61,683 nt of DNA from an uncultured Bacteroides sp. (GCA_944319875.1 CALUFR010000080.1:1-61683), one strand, 5' to 3'; positions 50,993 to 61,491 are shown, numbered from the stretch's first letter. The notes: a model not told the origin generated them from the letters alone. Program-made: numbers and translations.

Positions 50993-53900
50993 ATGAAGCA
51001 AGTTAATCTTAGAATCTTTCGAACGATTCTTACCCTTCTTTTAGGGGTGTTCTTGTCTGTAGGCGCTTATGCACAAACAGTTACCGTGAAAGGGCATGTG
51101 AAAGATGCCTTAGGCGGCGTGATTGGCGCGAATGTAGTAGAGAAAGGTAATACCTCGAACGGTACGATTACCGATTTGGATGGTAACTTCACCTTGACGG
51201 TTCCTCAGGGAGCTACGTTGGTCGTTTCCTTTATCGGCTACACGACTCAGGAAGTGGCCGCCGCTCCTTCGGTCGTAGTGACTTTGCAGGAAGATTCCGA
51301 GCTGCTGAGCGAGGTGGTGGTTATCGGTTACGGTGTGGTGAAAAAGAATGATGCTACCGGTTCGGTGACGGCTGTTAAGCCGGACAAAATCAGTAAGGGT
51401 ATCACGACCAATGCTCAAGACATGATGAGCGGTAAGATTGCCGGTGTCAGTGTCATTTCTGATGGTGGTACTCCGGGTGGGTCTTCCACAATCCGTATTC
51501 GTGGTGGCTCCTCGTTGAACGCCAGCAACGACCCGCTGATTGTGATTGACGGTCTGGCCATGGATAATTCGGGTGTTCAAGGTCTGAGCAATCCGCTTTC
51601 TATGGTAAATCCGAATGATATCGAGACTTTTACGGTGTTGAAGGATGCTTCTGCAACAGCCATCTACGGTTCGCGTGCATCAAACGGTGTCATCATCATC
51701 ACTACGAAGAAAGGTTCGGCCGGTTCTGCACCGAAGGTGACGTATGACGGCAATGTCTCGGCCGGTATTATTGGCTCCACATTGGACGTGCTGAGTGCCA
51801 ATGAGTTCCGTGAATATGTGACTGCCAATTGCCTGAATCCGGACGTGCCTCTGGGTAGCGCAAATACCGATTGGCAGGATCAGATTTACCGCACGGCATG
51901 GAGCCACGATCACAACGTCACAATTACCGGCGGTCTGAAGAACATGCCCTATCGTGTGTCTTTCGGCTATACGAACCAGAATGGTATTGTAAAGACATCT
52001 AACTTTGAGCGTTATACTGTGTCGGCCAACATCGCACCGGCATTCTTCGACAATTATCTGAAATTCAATGTCAATGCAAAAGCCATGGTGGCCAAGAACC
52101 GTTATGCTGATGGTGGTGCCGTAGGAGCCGCTCTTGCCATGGATCCTACACGTCCGGTTTATGACGATGGTAGCCTGAACAATGCGTTTGGCGGTTTTTG
52201 GCAGTATTCACAAAATGCGGAATACAATGACCCGGACTGGCCGTTGACCAACAATACAAATGCTACACAGAACCCCGTAGCTTTGCTGGAGCAAAAGAAC
52301 GACCATGCCAAGAGCAAGAGTTTTGTGGGAAACATCGAAGTGGATTATAAATTTCATTTCTTCCCCGACATGCGCATTCATGCCAATGTGGGCGCGGACT
52401 ATTCGGAAGGACGTCAGACTACGGATATATCTCCGTATTCATACTCGAATTACTATTATGGATGGTATGGTAATTCCTATAGCTATAAGTACAACTTGTC
52501 TGGTAACATCTACCTGCAGTATATGAAAGAGATTGGAGACCACTCCATTGATGTCATGGTAGGTGCCGAAGAGCAACACTTCCACCGCACGGGCTACAAC
52601 GTAGGACAGGGTACTAACCAGCTGACAGGTGAGGCTTACAATCCTTCGCTTCGCGAGCAGACAGCGTTCGGCTACCACAGTACACTGGTTTCTTTCTTCG
52701 GGCGCTTGAACTATACTTTCCTGAACCGTTACCTGCTGACATTCACACTCCGTCAGGATGGAACCTCCCGTTTCTCCAAAGACAATCGCTGGGGTACATT
52801 CCCTTCGTTGGCGTTAGGATGGAAACTGAAAGAAGAAGCTTTCCTGCAGGATGTGGATTTCCTGTCTGACTTGAAGCTTCGTTTAGGCTGGGGTGTCACG
52901 GGTCAGCAAAATCTGGGTGAGGACATGGATTTCCCCTATATGCCGTTGTACACCGTGAGTGGAAATGGCGCATATTATCCTTTCGGTGACACGTATTACA
53001 CGACATTGCGTGCAAAAGAATACAACGAAGATTTGAAATGGGAAGAGACAACGACGTGGAATGCCGGTATCGACTACGGATTTTTGAACGGTCGCATTAA
53101 CGGTGCCATTGATTTTTATTATCGCGAGACAAAGGACTTGATTAATACCGTGCAGATACCGACACTGAGCAACTTCAACTCTCGCCTGGTGAGCAACATC
53201 GGTTCGCTGAAGAATACTGGTATCGAATTTACCATCAACGCCAAGCCTATCGTAACCAAAGACTTTACGTGGGATGTGGGCTACAACGTGACATGGAACA
53301 AAAATGAAATAACCAAACTCACCGGCAATGACGACCCGTCTTATTATGTGACGGCCGGCGGTGCGGTGGCCGGAAAAATCGGTTCGTTCGTGCAGGTGCA
53401 GAAGGTGGGCAATCCCATCAATTCGTTTTACGTATATCAACAAGTATATGACAGCGAAGGAAAGCCCATTGAAAACACTTTCGTAGACCGTAATGGAGAC
53501 GGTGTGATCAACTCATCAGACCGGTACATTTACAAAAAGCCTGCGGGTGATGTACTGATGGGATTAACCTCGAAGATGACTTGGAAGAACTGGGATTTCA
53601 GTTTCGCGTTGCGTGCCAGTCTGAACAACTATGTATACAACGCCGTATTGTCAGGCAACTGCAGCTTGGGCACTATTTATAACAACAATGCCTACAACAA
53701 CCGTCTGGCTTCTTCTATCGGGCTCGGATTCAACGGCGACGGTGACTACTACCTGTCGGATTACTTTGTGCAGAATGCTTCATTCTTGCGCTGTGACAAC
53801 ATTTCGTTAGGTTATTCTTTCGACAAACTGTTCAGCACTTCTGCCTACAACGGTATCAGCGGACGTGTCTACGCAACCGTCCAGAACCCGTTTGTCATTA

Positions 53901-54001
53901 CAAAATATGGCGGACTCGACCCGGAAGTGGGGAGCGGTATAGACAACAACATCTATCCCCGTCCTACTACGTTCCTGCTTGGTTTGAGCCTTCAGTTCTA
54001 A
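50993..54001 (+). CDS. susC: SusC-like TonB-dependent outer-membrane transporter
   Basis: 1002 residues. Signal peptide (about 1-27), a carboxypeptidase-regulatory-like domain (TVKGHVKDALGGVIGANVVEKGNTSNGTITDLDGNFTL), TonB box-like EVVVIGYG, a plug domain (VLKDASATAIYGSRASNGVIIITTKKG) and a 22-strand barrel ending LLGLSLQF. It imports malto-oligosaccharides with SusD as lid. It is the first gene of susC-susD-susE-susF-susG and lies behind a LacI-type operator and a repeat-rich leader region. Confidence 0.95.
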   Translation: MKQVNLRIFRTILTLLLGVFLSVGAYAQTVTVKGHVKDALGGVIGANVVEKGNTSNGTITDLDGNFTLTVPQGATLVVSFIGYTTQEVAAAPSVVVTLQEDSELLSEVVVIGYGVVKKNDATGSVTAVKPDKISKGITTNAQDMMSGKIAGVSVISDGGTPGGSSTIRIRGGSSLNASNDPLIVIDGLAMDNSGVQGLSNPLSMVNPNDIETFTVLKDASATAIYGSRASNGVIIITTKKGSAGSAPKVTYDGNVSAGIIGSTLDVLSANEFREYVTANCLNPDVPLGSANTDWQDQIYRTAWSHDHNVTITGGLKNMPYRVSFGYTNQNGIVKTSNFERYTVSANIAPAFFDNYLKFNVNAKAMVAKNRYADGGAVGAALAMDPTRPVYDDGSLNNAFGGFWQYSQNAEYNDPDWPLTNNTNATQNPVALLEQKNDHAKSKSFVGNIEVDYKFHFFPDMRIHANVGADYSEGRQTTDISPYSYSNYYYGWYGNSYSYKYNLSGNIYLQYMKEIGDHSIDVMVGAEEQHFHRTGYNVGQGTNQLTGEAYNPSLREQTAFGYHSTLVSFFGRLNYTFLNRYLLTFTLRQDGTSRFSKDNRWGTFPSLALGWKLKEEAFLQDVDFLSDLKLRLGWGVTGQQNLGEDMDFPYMPLYTVSGNGAYYPFGDTYYTTLRAKEYNEDLKWEETTTWNAGIDYGFLNGRINGAIDFYYRETKDLINTVQIPTLSNFNSRLVSNIGSLKNTGIEFTINAKPIVTKDFTWDVGYNVTWNKNEITKLTGNDDPSYYVTAGGAVAGKIGSFVQVQKVGNPINSFYVYQQVYDSEGKPIENTFVDRNGDGVINSSDRYIYKKPAGDVLMGLTSKMTWKNWDFSFALRASLNNYVYNAVLSGNCSLGTIYNNNAYNNRLASSIGLGFNGDGDYYLSDYFVQNASFLRCDNISLGYSFDKLFSTSAYNGISGRVYATVQNPFVITKYGGLDPEVGSGIDNNIYPRPTTFLLGLSLQF

Positions 54002-54026
54002 TATAAATGCTTAATACCTGTAAATT

Positions 54027-55613
54027 ATGAAATTTAGATATTTAAAACCTGTTCTTTCCGCAGCCTTGTCCGTTTCCCTGCTATTTGGAGCGACTTCCTG
54101 CATCAATGATTTGGACATCAATCCTATTGACCCGCAAACGAGCACGGCATTTGAGCAAGATGCTTCTTTTGCCAAGCTGTATGCTTCCTTGGTACTGACC
54201 GGACAGACCGGTTCGTCCGGAAAACCGGATATCGCATCGGATGATGAAGGTATGAGCGGCTTCTACCGTTCGTGGTTCACTCTGAACGAATATTGTACGG
54301 ACGAAATGATCTGGACGTGGATGGATACCGGCATTCCGGAACTTATCTACATGCGCTGGAGTGCTTCGCATGGAACGATTGAAATGACTTACAACCGCTT
54401 GGGCTATAACATTACTTTGTGCAATTTCTTCTTGGACCAGACGGAAGGCCTGACGGACGAGAACACTATGCGTCAGCGTGCCGAAGCCCGTTTCTTGCGT
54501 GCTTTCTTCTATTATAATTTCATGGACTTGTTCGGCAAGGCTCCTTTTAAGGAACACTTCAACAACGATTTGCCTGTTGAGAAGAGCCGTACGGAAATCT
54601 TTGACTATATCGAAAGCGAACTGCAAGCCATTGAGGAAGACATGTACGAACCCCGCCAGGCTCCTTATTATCGCGTAGACAAGGCTGCCAACTGGTTGCT
54701 GCGCGCACGCATGTATCTGAATGCTGAAGTCTACACCGGTACGGCCCGCTGGGACGATGCCGTTACGTATGCCACCAAGGTTATCAGCTCCGGTTATCAA
54801 CTGTGTCCGGTTTATGAGCAGCTTTTCATGGCAGACAATGGTGAGAACGATGCTGCCAAGCAGGAAATCATTTTCCCCTTGGCCGAAGATGGCATCATGA
54901 CAAAGTCGTATGCAGGCTCTTACTTCCTGATTGCCGCCACACGCATTGCAGGTATGCCCTCATGGGGTACGTCAGACTCCTGGTCGTGCATCCGTTCGCG
55001 TGAGGCATTGGTAGGTAAGTTCTTCAACAATACAGCCAACGCCCCGCTGACAGAAAGTACGGATGACGTGATAACAGCTGCCGGAGACGACCGTGCCCTG
55101 TTCTATTCCGGTGCAGGTGGAGGTGAAAGACAAGTGAAGCTGGAAACCGTCACCAAGTTTACGGACGGATTTTCCATCGTGAAATGGACTGCATTGAAAT
55201 CCAGCGGAGAGAACGGACAAGACCCGAGCGTGCCCGACACGGATATTCCCTTGTTCCGTCTGGCAGAGGCTTATCTGATACGTGCAGAGGCGAACTTGCG
55301 TAGCGGACAGCCTGCCTCCACAGTCAAAGAAGACATCAACATGTTGCGTAGCCGTGCACATGCCAGACTGTGGGAAGACAGCGACGTGACGCTGGACAAC
55401 ATCCTGGACGAGCGTGCCCGCGAACTCTACATGGAAGGACATCGCCGCACCGACCTGGTACGTTATGACTACCTCACGACTACCAAATATCTGTGGGACT
55501 GGAAAGGTGGAGTGGCTGAAGGTGCACCGGTAAGTTCTATCTATAACATCTATCCGATACCCAATTCGGACATGAACTCAAACGAGAATATGACTCAAAA
55601 TCCCGGTTATTAA
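54027..55613 (+). CDS. susD: SusD-like surface starch-binding lipoprotein
   Basis: 528 residues. Lipobox GATSC with Cys25. The TPR-rich RagB/SusD fold is indicated by MRQRAEARFLRAFFYYNFMDLFGKAPF, AANWLLRARMYLNAEVYTG, PLFRLAEAYLIRAEANLRSGQ and the C-terminal ARELYMEGHRRTDLVRYDYL. SusD binds starch at the surface and caps SusC. It starts 25 bases after susC. Confidence 0.94.
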   Translation: MKFRYLKPVLSAALSVSLLFGATSCINDLDINPIDPQTSTAFEQDASFAKLYASLVLTGQTGSSGKPDIASDDEGMSGFYRSWFTLNEYCTDEMIWTWMDTGIPELIYMRWSASHGTIEMTYNRLGYNITLCNFFLDQTEGLTDENTMRQRAEARFLRAFFYYNFMDLFGKAPFKEHFNNDLPVEKSRTEIFDYIESELQAIEEDMYEPRQAPYYRVDKAANWLLRARMYLNAEVYTGTARWDDAVTYATKVISSGYQLCPVYEQLFMADNGENDAAKQEIIFPLAEDGIMTKSYAGSYFLIAATRIAGMPSWGTSDSWSCIRSREALVGKFFNNTANAPLTESTDDVITAAGDDRALFYSGAGGGERQVKLETVTKFTDGFSIVKWTALKSSGENGQDPSVPDTDIPLFRLAEAYLIRAEANLRSGQPASTVKEDINMLRSRAHARLWEDSDVTLDNILDERARELYMEGHRRTDLVRYDYLTTTKYLWDWKGGVAEGAPVSSIYNIYPIPNSDMNSNENMTQNPGY

Positions 55614-55634
55614 TCATCTAATTCCAATAAAGCT

Positions 55635-56819
55635 ATGACAACAAAATTAATATACGGATGGATGCTGTTGGTGATGGGCCTGTTCACTTTCTCCGCCTGT
55701 GAGAAAGATACCGACAGCAATCCGACTTTGCTTGAACCAGAAACATTCTTGCTGAACACGCCGCCTTATGCGGAAAACAATGTGTACGACTTGGAGAATT
55801 CGGAATCGTTGAGGCTGACGTGCTCACAGCCCGACTATGGTGCTCCGATGGGAGTCACTTATAATGTTCAGGTAGCGTTTTCTGAAACATTTACGGAAGC
55901 AGACGAAGAAGCCGGTATACAGGCAAATTATACGACGCTTCCCACAACCTATACCTCTGCTTCGATGGACATTGATGCGCTGGAATTGTCTTTGGCATTG
56001 GTGGAATTGTGGCAGAACAGCAGTGAGGAAGATTTTCCTGCCAATCAGGTCGTACCTTTGTATTTCCGTCTGAGAGCCAGTTTGACCAGTGCGCCCACAC
56101 GGGGTGTTTGCACTTCCAATGTTATCGCATTGCCACAGGTCAAAGTTTATGAAGCACTTCCGCCTTTGGAGTTGCCAGAACAATACTACCTCATCGGTGA
56201 CATGGAGGGATGTAACTCTTGGGGTACCTGGCTGGAGATGATACCGGTGACCGAAACTCCGGGTAAGTTCTGGCGAATACAGTACTTCCAGGCCGGCGCA
56301 CAAATGAAGATGAACTTAGACCCGTCCTGGCAAGGTGACGAAGTCGGCTATTCTGATGGTCTGGTGCCCGATGAATCGGCTGCACTTGTGGGCGGCGTTT
56401 CCGATAGCGGTGGCAATATCTGCATCGCAAGAGAGGGCTGGTACATTGTAGTGGCCACAGTGAAGATTGTCGGCACGGAATTGGGTTATACGCTGGAATT
56501 CTTTGAACCGAATGTCTATCTGACGGGCGTTCCCGCAGGCAATACGTGGGGAACGGACGACGAAGCTCTGAAGTTCACTGTTCCTGCGACGGCTACAGAA
56601 CCCTTCGTTTCGCCTGCCGCTCCTAACGGAGGTGACTTGAGGGTTTATGCCAAGATCCCCGATACAGACTGGTGGAGAAGTGAATTTGTACCGGTAGGCG
56701 GTGTCATTGAATACCGTGCCAATCGTGGAGAACTCGGCCAAATCGGCGTAGCAACATCCATCTCCGCCGGTCAAGTCGTGAAACTTGACTTTATCCAAGG
56801 CATAGGCAGCGTAGAATAA
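55635..56819 (+). CDS. susE: SusE-like starch-binding lipoprotein
   Basis: 394 residues. Lipobox FSAC with Cys22. An N-terminal SusE-type Ig-like domain (LLEPETFLLNTPPYAENNVYDLENSESLRLTCS) is followed by two CBM-like domains; the first contains YYLIGDMEGCNSWGTWLEMIPV and EGWYIVVATV, the second NVYLTGVPAGNTW. The last ~230 residues align with the end of the next protein, showing a tandem duplication. It acts as an outer-membrane starch-binding protein. Confidence 0.88.
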   Translation: MTTKLIYGWMLLVMGLFTFSACEKDTDSNPTLLEPETFLLNTPPYAENNVYDLENSESLRLTCSQPDYGAPMGVTYNVQVAFSETFTEADEEAGIQANYTTLPTTYTSASMDIDALELSLALVELWQNSSEEDFPANQVVPLYFRLRASLTSAPTRGVCTSNVIALPQVKVYEALPPLELPEQYYLIGDMEGCNSWGTWLEMIPVTETPGKFWRIQYFQAGAQMKMNLDPSWQGDEVGYSDGLVPDESAALVGGVSDSGGNICIAREGWYIVVATVKIVGTELGYTLEFFEPNVYLTGVPAGNTWGTDDEALKFTVPATATEPFVSPAAPNGGDLRVYAKIPDTDWWRSEFVPVGGVIEYRANRGELGQIGVATSISAGQVVKLDFIQGIGSVE

Positions 56820-56844
56820 ACAGTAACCATATAAATGAAAAAAT

Positions 56845-58296
56845 ATGAAACAGTTTTCAATATATATCTATACACTTTTGTCGCTAGCCACTTTTTCGGC
56901 GTGCAATGAAGACTATACGGATTGGGCAGAAGCCCAATCCAACCCTCAGGAAGAACAGATAGCCGCTATTTCCGCGAGCTTCACCGGTGCAACTGCATTA
57001 GACGTTGACTCATACGAGGGTGACTCTATTGACGTGGTGACGCTGAGCGGAATGGCAGAAGGATACTCTATCACAGACTACGACCTGCAGCTGGTTGCCA
57101 ATGGGAACACATTGGATGTGCCTTATACAAATTGGGGTACAAGCGCAAGGGTCGATGTAGACACGCTGGCTCTTTATGCCTCCCGCTTGTACAACAGTCG
57201 TCAAGCAGTGGCGCGCGAGGTTACCATCCGTATAACTCCGTCGGTCCTTACACCCACGAACGAAGCTATCATTTTGTCAAGCAGTGAATATGATATGACA
57301 ATTACTCCTGGCGTACTCCCCGACGCAGAAAATGCCTATTATATTTTGGGTGATTTTAACGGGTGGAATATGGATGCTGCCGTTCCCTTTGAGCCTGTGG
57401 CTGGGCAGGAAAACACCTATTCTGCTGTTATTGAGGTCGAAGCCAACTGCAATGTGAAGATTTTTCCACAGTCGGGTATCGACAATGAGGACTGGAACAA
57501 GGCGCTGGGAGCATTCTTTGACGGAGATGCGGCAAGTTCCGGCTTGTTTGACTTTACGGATGAGTCGGGACAGCCTGGTTCTATCACTATCGCCAATGCT
57601 GGAAAGATGGATGTCTTTATCAACACGCTGGATTATAGTTACACCATAAGAGTACATGCTGAAAACATGTACATTATCGGTTCTATGAACAGTTGGGTTT
57701 GGGAGAACTGGGATGAGGCTTACACCATGATTCCCGTCACTCAGACGGAAGGAAAATATTGGAGCATGCAGTATTTCAATGCCGGTGACGAATTTAAGTT
57801 TTCGCCTAATTTGGGTTGGGAAGGCAACGACTTCGGTTATTCGACGGAAATCCTGACGCCGGAAGCGATTGCTTTGGCCGATTTGACGGATAATGGAGGC
57901 AACATCAAGGTTGGTAAGGCCGGTTGGTACATTGTAGTTGTCACCATAAACGGCTCAACTACAACTGTTGATTTGCAGGAACCGAATGTTTACCTGTATG
58001 GCGATGTTTCTATCGGAGCTGTCTGGGAAGCAAGCCCCGAAAACCTGTTTTCCGTGCCCGACAGCCGGGAAGGAGACTTCGTGTCACCGGCTACCGCAGC
58101 TGATGGCGTAGCCCGCATGTGTGTCATATTGAAAGATACAGACTGGTGGAGAAGCGAGTTTACGGTGACAGGAGGCACTTTGGTTTATCGTGCCAATTTG
58201 AATGGAGAACTGAGCGACAATGGCTATGAATGTGCCGTGACGGCGGGACAGAATATACATATCAACTTTATGAAACGAACAGGCTCCGTAGAATAA
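56845..58296 (+). CDS. susF: SusF-like starch-binding lipoprotein
   Basis: 483 residues. Lipobox FSAC with Cys20. An N-terminal Ig-like part is followed by three CBM-like domains: AYYILGDFNGWNMDAAVPF, NMYIIGSMNSWVWENWDEAYTMIPV and NVYLYGDVSIGAVW. The extra domain compared with SusE is the same relation as in the classical Sus system. The C-terminus repeats that of SusE (DTDWWRSEF near both ends, final GSVE). An intrinsic terminator lies just after the gene. Confidence 0.88.
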   Translation: MKQFSIYIYTLLSLATFSACNEDYTDWAEAQSNPQEEQIAAISASFTGATALDVDSYEGDSIDVVTLSGMAEGYSITDYDLQLVANGNTLDVPYTNWGTSARVDVDTLALYASRLYNSRQAVAREVTIRITPSVLTPTNEAIILSSSEYDMTITPGVLPDAENAYYILGDFNGWNMDAAVPFEPVAGQENTYSAVIEVEANCNVKIFPQSGIDNEDWNKALGAFFDGDAASSGLFDFTDESGQPGSITIANAGKMDVFINTLDYSYTIRVHAENMYIIGSMNSWVWENWDEAYTMIPVTQTEGKYWSMQYFNAGDEFKFSPNLGWEGNDFGYSTEILTPEAIALADLTDNGGNIKVGKAGWYIVVVTINGSTTTVDLQEPNVYLYGDVSIGAVWEASPENLFSVPDSREGDFVSPATAADGVARMCVILKDTDWWRSEFTVTGGTLVYRANLNGELSDNGYECAVTAGQNIHINFMKRTGSVE

Positions 58297-58318
58297 TACG
58301 AAATCGCATCAAGTGGAG

Positions 58319-58366
58319 AAAAGGATGCCGTTTCAACAACAGGACTTGAAATGGCGTCCTTTTTCT
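58319..58366 (+). terminator. Terminator between susF and susG
   Basis: AAGGATGCCGTTTCAA (58321-58336) pairs with TTGAAATGGCGTCCTT (58347-58362) with a short loop and one mismatch region, followed by TTTCTGTTTG. It would lower expression of susG relative to susC-F. Confidence 0.75.
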
Positions 58367-58390
58367 GTTTGTGCATAAAACAATCTGCGT

Positions 58391-60469
58391 ATGACTTATC
58401 GAGACAAATGTCAATGGCTTTTCATTCTGTGGGGAGCCTTGTGCATGTGGCTGGCCGCATGCAGCGACGACAATCCCGTCACTCCGCCCGATAACCCACC
58501 CGGTGGGGGAGGAAATGATGACAACACCGAGTGGGTCGCCGTTGCTCCCGCACCTGATACATGGGACAACCAAAAGCGGGCCGACATCTCATACCAGCTT
58601 CTGGTCTATTCCTTTGCCGACAGCGACGGCGACGGTTGCGGTGACTTTAACGGTATTACAGATAAACTGGACTATCTGCAACAACTCGGCGTCAGTGCCT
58701 TGTGGCTTTCGCCCATCCATCCTGCCATGTCGTATCACGGATATGATGTGACGGACTATACGGCGGTCAATCCCCAGTATGGCACGATGACCGACTTTGA
58801 ACGGCTGGTGACCGAAGCGCATCAGCGGGACATCAAGGTCTATCTGGACTACGTGATGAACCATACGGGCAAAGAGCATCCCTGGTTTGTCAGTGCCAAA
58901 GCATCGCCGGACAGTGAGTATCGCGATTATTACGTATTCTCACAGGACCCCGAGGCGGATATTGCGGCCGGGAAGATACCGATGATTGCAACGGAAGGAG
59001 CGGCCGGATATGATGCGTGCGAATGGTTCTCGACCACTTCGGCCGATGACGAAATGACGGGATGTTACAAGTTCGTGCTCGACTGGTCGGACGCCGCTCA
59101 TCCCACGGTGACGGTGACCCAAGGTGAGACGCCTGATGCCGACAATCCTGATACGAGTACAGCCGATGCCAAGTATCTGTATTACGGAGAGGAAGTCTGC
59201 AAGAAATTCTATGACCGTGGGAACGGCATCTATGAATTGACGGTGGACTTCGCTTCGACATGGGGCTTCCTGATCCGTACCAGCAATACGACTTGGGATG
59301 GCGGTACGAAATATGGCGCTCCCGCCAGCTCGTCCAAGGTAAAGCTGGGCGAGGCGTTCGCGTTAGACAACAGGACGGCAGCCGACATCCTGTTTGAGTC
59401 AATGGACTTGTGGTATTACCATTCGCATTTCTATACGGACTGGTTTGCCGATTTGAATTACGGGAAGGTGGACGGCGTTTCTGCCAATCCGACCTACCTT
59501 GCCATGGCCGATGCGGCCAAGGGCTGGGTAGACAAAGGCGTGGACGGATTGCGCCTGGATGCCGTGAAGCATATTTATCATAATGCGACTTCCGATGAGA
59601 ACCCTCGTTTCCTGAAGACTTTCTACAATGATATGGATGCGTATTACAAGCAGACCGGTAAGACGGCTGACTTCTATATGGTAGGTGAGGTGCTTTCGGA
59701 GCACAACGAGGTGGCACCTTATTATGCCGGTCTTCCTGCCTTGTTCGAGTTCTCTTTTTGGTATCGGTTGGAATGGGCCATCAACAATGCCACCGGCTGC
59801 TACTTTGCCAAGGACATTATGGGTTACCGGCAGGAATATGCTTCCTATCGTAGCGATTATATCGCGGCGACGAAGCTGTCCAATCATGATGAAGACCGCA
59901 CGGCCTCCAAGCTGGGCAAGTCGGCCGACAAATGCAGGCTGGCAGCGGCGGTATTGCTGACGGCGGCCGGTTCTCCTTATATATATTACGGCGAAGAGCT
60001 TGGATTGTATGGCACCAAGGAGAAGGGCGACGAATATGTGCGCGGCCCGATGCTGTGGGGCGACAGTTACACTACCGCTTATACCGACAAGGTGGATGCC
60101 GGAGTGGCATCATCGATCAAGTCGGCGGCCGACCAGCAGGCGGACGAAAGTTCGTTGCTGAACACGTACTTCACGTTTGCGCGCCTTCGTAATACCTATC
60201 CGGCTTTGGCCGAAGGAACCATGAGCAGACATGACGTCTATAACGAGGCGAATAAGGCTTACCAGCCCTTGGCGGCCTGGTATATGACGAAGGATGAGGA
60301 GAAGATGCTTGTGCTCCATAACTTTGGCGGGACGAATGTGCAGTTCCCGTTGGCCGATGAAGTGGAAAAGGCCGTGGCTGTGTCGGGAAGTGCGGATCAG
60401 ACAACCGAAGAGGGGCAGACGCTTGTGAAGCTGGGCGCCTATTCTTCTGTCGTTTTCAAGTTGAAGTAG
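58391..60469 (+). CDS. susG: SusG-like GH13 alpha-amylase lipoprotein
   Basis: 692 residues. Lipobox LAAC with Cys24. GH13 barrel: YSFADSDGDGCGDFNGI, VYLDYVMNHTG, then catalytic Asp390 (GLRLDAVKH), Glu433 (MVGEVLSEH) and Asp500 (LSNHDEDR). A stretch of about 125 residues (about 215-335) inserted in the B domain corresponds to the CBM58 starch-binding module of SusG. The catalytic numbering sits 2 higher than I recall for the B. thetaiotaomicron enzyme. It degrades starch at the cell surface. Confidence 0.95.
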   Translation: MTYRDKCQWLFILWGALCMWLAACSDDNPVTPPDNPPGGGGNDDNTEWVAVAPAPDTWDNQKRADISYQLLVYSFADSDGDGCGDFNGITDKLDYLQQLGVSALWLSPIHPAMSYHGYDVTDYTAVNPQYGTMTDFERLVTEAHQRDIKVYLDYVMNHTGKEHPWFVSAKASPDSEYRDYYVFSQDPEADIAAGKIPMIATEGAAGYDACEWFSTTSADDEMTGCYKFVLDWSDAAHPTVTVTQGETPDADNPDTSTADAKYLYYGEEVCKKFYDRGNGIYELTVDFASTWGFLIRTSNTTWDGGTKYGAPASSSKVKLGEAFALDNRTAADILFESMDLWYYHSHFYTDWFADLNYGKVDGVSANPTYLAMADAAKGWVDKGVDGLRLDAVKHIYHNATSDENPRFLKTFYNDMDAYYKQTGKTADFYMVGEVLSEHNEVAPYYAGLPALFEFSFWYRLEWAINNATGCYFAKDIMGYRQEYASYRSDYIAATKLSNHDEDRTASKLGKSADKCRLAAAVLLTAAGSPYIYYGEELGLYGTKEKGDEYVRGPMLWGDSYTTAYTDKVDAGVASSIKSAADQQADESSLLNTYFTFARLRNTYPALAEGTMSRHDVYNEANKAYQPLAAWYMTKDEEKMLVLHNFGGTNVQFPLADEVEKAVAVSGSADQTTEEGQTLVKLGAYSSVVFKLK

Positions 60470-60477
60470 TCAGGTAG

Positions 60478-61464
60478 TTATTCATATATCCAGGTCAGCA
60501 CCCGGTTGAGCCACTTCCAGCGGAAGCGGAACCAGCGCCGGGTGCTGATTTGTTTTCCGCCGAAGCGGAGTACAAACTCGCGGTAGCCGTGGTGGTGGAA
60601 GGGGAGGCCTACGTCCAGGAACTCCAAATGGCGGTAGCCCTGTTGACGGGCGTCGTCCAGGGCTTTCCATACGGCCAACACGCCGGGGTATTGCAGAGCG
60701 TAGGTCTTGCGCATTCCACCTGAGAACCACAAGTAGGCGTCGCTTCCCGAATAGACGCAGGCGCAGCCTCCGATAATCTTGTTCTTATAAGTAACAATGA
60801 AAATGCGGCTCTGCCGTTGCGGAACCGTTGCCTGTCGGGCCAGTTGCTGGAAGAATTCCCGACTGGGGAAGTGGCGGCGTATCTTCCACGAATAGACGTG
60901 GTGTAGCATGTGAGCAAATGCTTTGATCTCGTCGGTGGTACGTGCTTCGCGTACTTCGGCTCCGTTTTTCAGACCTTTCTTTATCTGGCGGATGCGTGAA
61001 GGGCTGAAGCGTACTTCGGTGCGGGGAATATCGTGTAGGGAATTGCGTACGCGGAGCCAGTTGATGGGGAAATAGCTGCACGAACGGAAGGAACGGTAGC
61101 CGAAACGGGCATCCGGCAGGTTGCGGAATTCAATCAGGAAGCAGTGGCGCAAGGCTTCATCGGTGAGTCGCTGGAGCATATAGCCAAAGATTGTCTCGCG
61201 GTCGATGCCGTCGGTCAGATACTCACCGTTGCCGAAGACTTCGCAACGGTGGATGATGCCCGGCGGGAAGAGACGTACGCTACGGCGGACAACGGCCAAG
61301 AGCTTGGCTACAAGTTCTCCGTCAAGGCTGGCCACAATAAGCATTGGCTTATAACCCGGCGTCGCTTCGTAGATGCGGAACAGGGTTGTCGAATGGAAGG
61401 TGTCATTCCCCGGCAAGGGAGGAATGTCGCTTCCCGCATGATATGTCGTGAGTTTCAAAGGCAT
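60478..61464 (-). CDS. GNAT/FemAB-like acyltransferase
   Basis: 328 residues from the ATG at 61464 (MPLKLTTYHAG). No signal peptide. The C-terminal half (about 170-300) shows a GNAT-like order: RFSPSRIRQIKKGLKNGAEV, RIFIVTYKNKIIGGCACVYSGSDAYLWFSGG and GYRHLEFLDVGLP. The double-domain size suggests a FemAB-type or peptidoglycan/lipid-linked aminoacyl or acyl transferase. Substrate unknown. It is convergent with susG (gap 8 bases) and diverges from the nitroreductase gene. Confidence 0.72.
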   Translation of the reverse strand: MPLKLTTYHAGSDIPPLPGNDTFHSTTLFRIYEATPGYKPMLIVASLDGELVAKLLAVVRRSVRLFPPGIIHRCEVFGNGEYLTDGIDRETIFGYMLQRLTDEALRHCFLIEFRNLPDARFGYRSFRSCSYFPINWLRVRNSLHDIPRTEVRFSPSRIRQIKKGLKNGAEVREARTTDEIKAFAHMLHHVYSWKIRRHFPSREFFQQLARQATVPQRQSRIFIVTYKNKIIGGCACVYSGSDAYLWFSGGMRKTYALQYPGVLAVWKALDDARQQGYRHLEFLDVGLPFHHHGYREFVLRFGGKQISTRRWFRFRWKWLNRVLTWIYE

Positions 61465-61491
61465 CGACGGCAAATTTAAAAAATAATCTCG

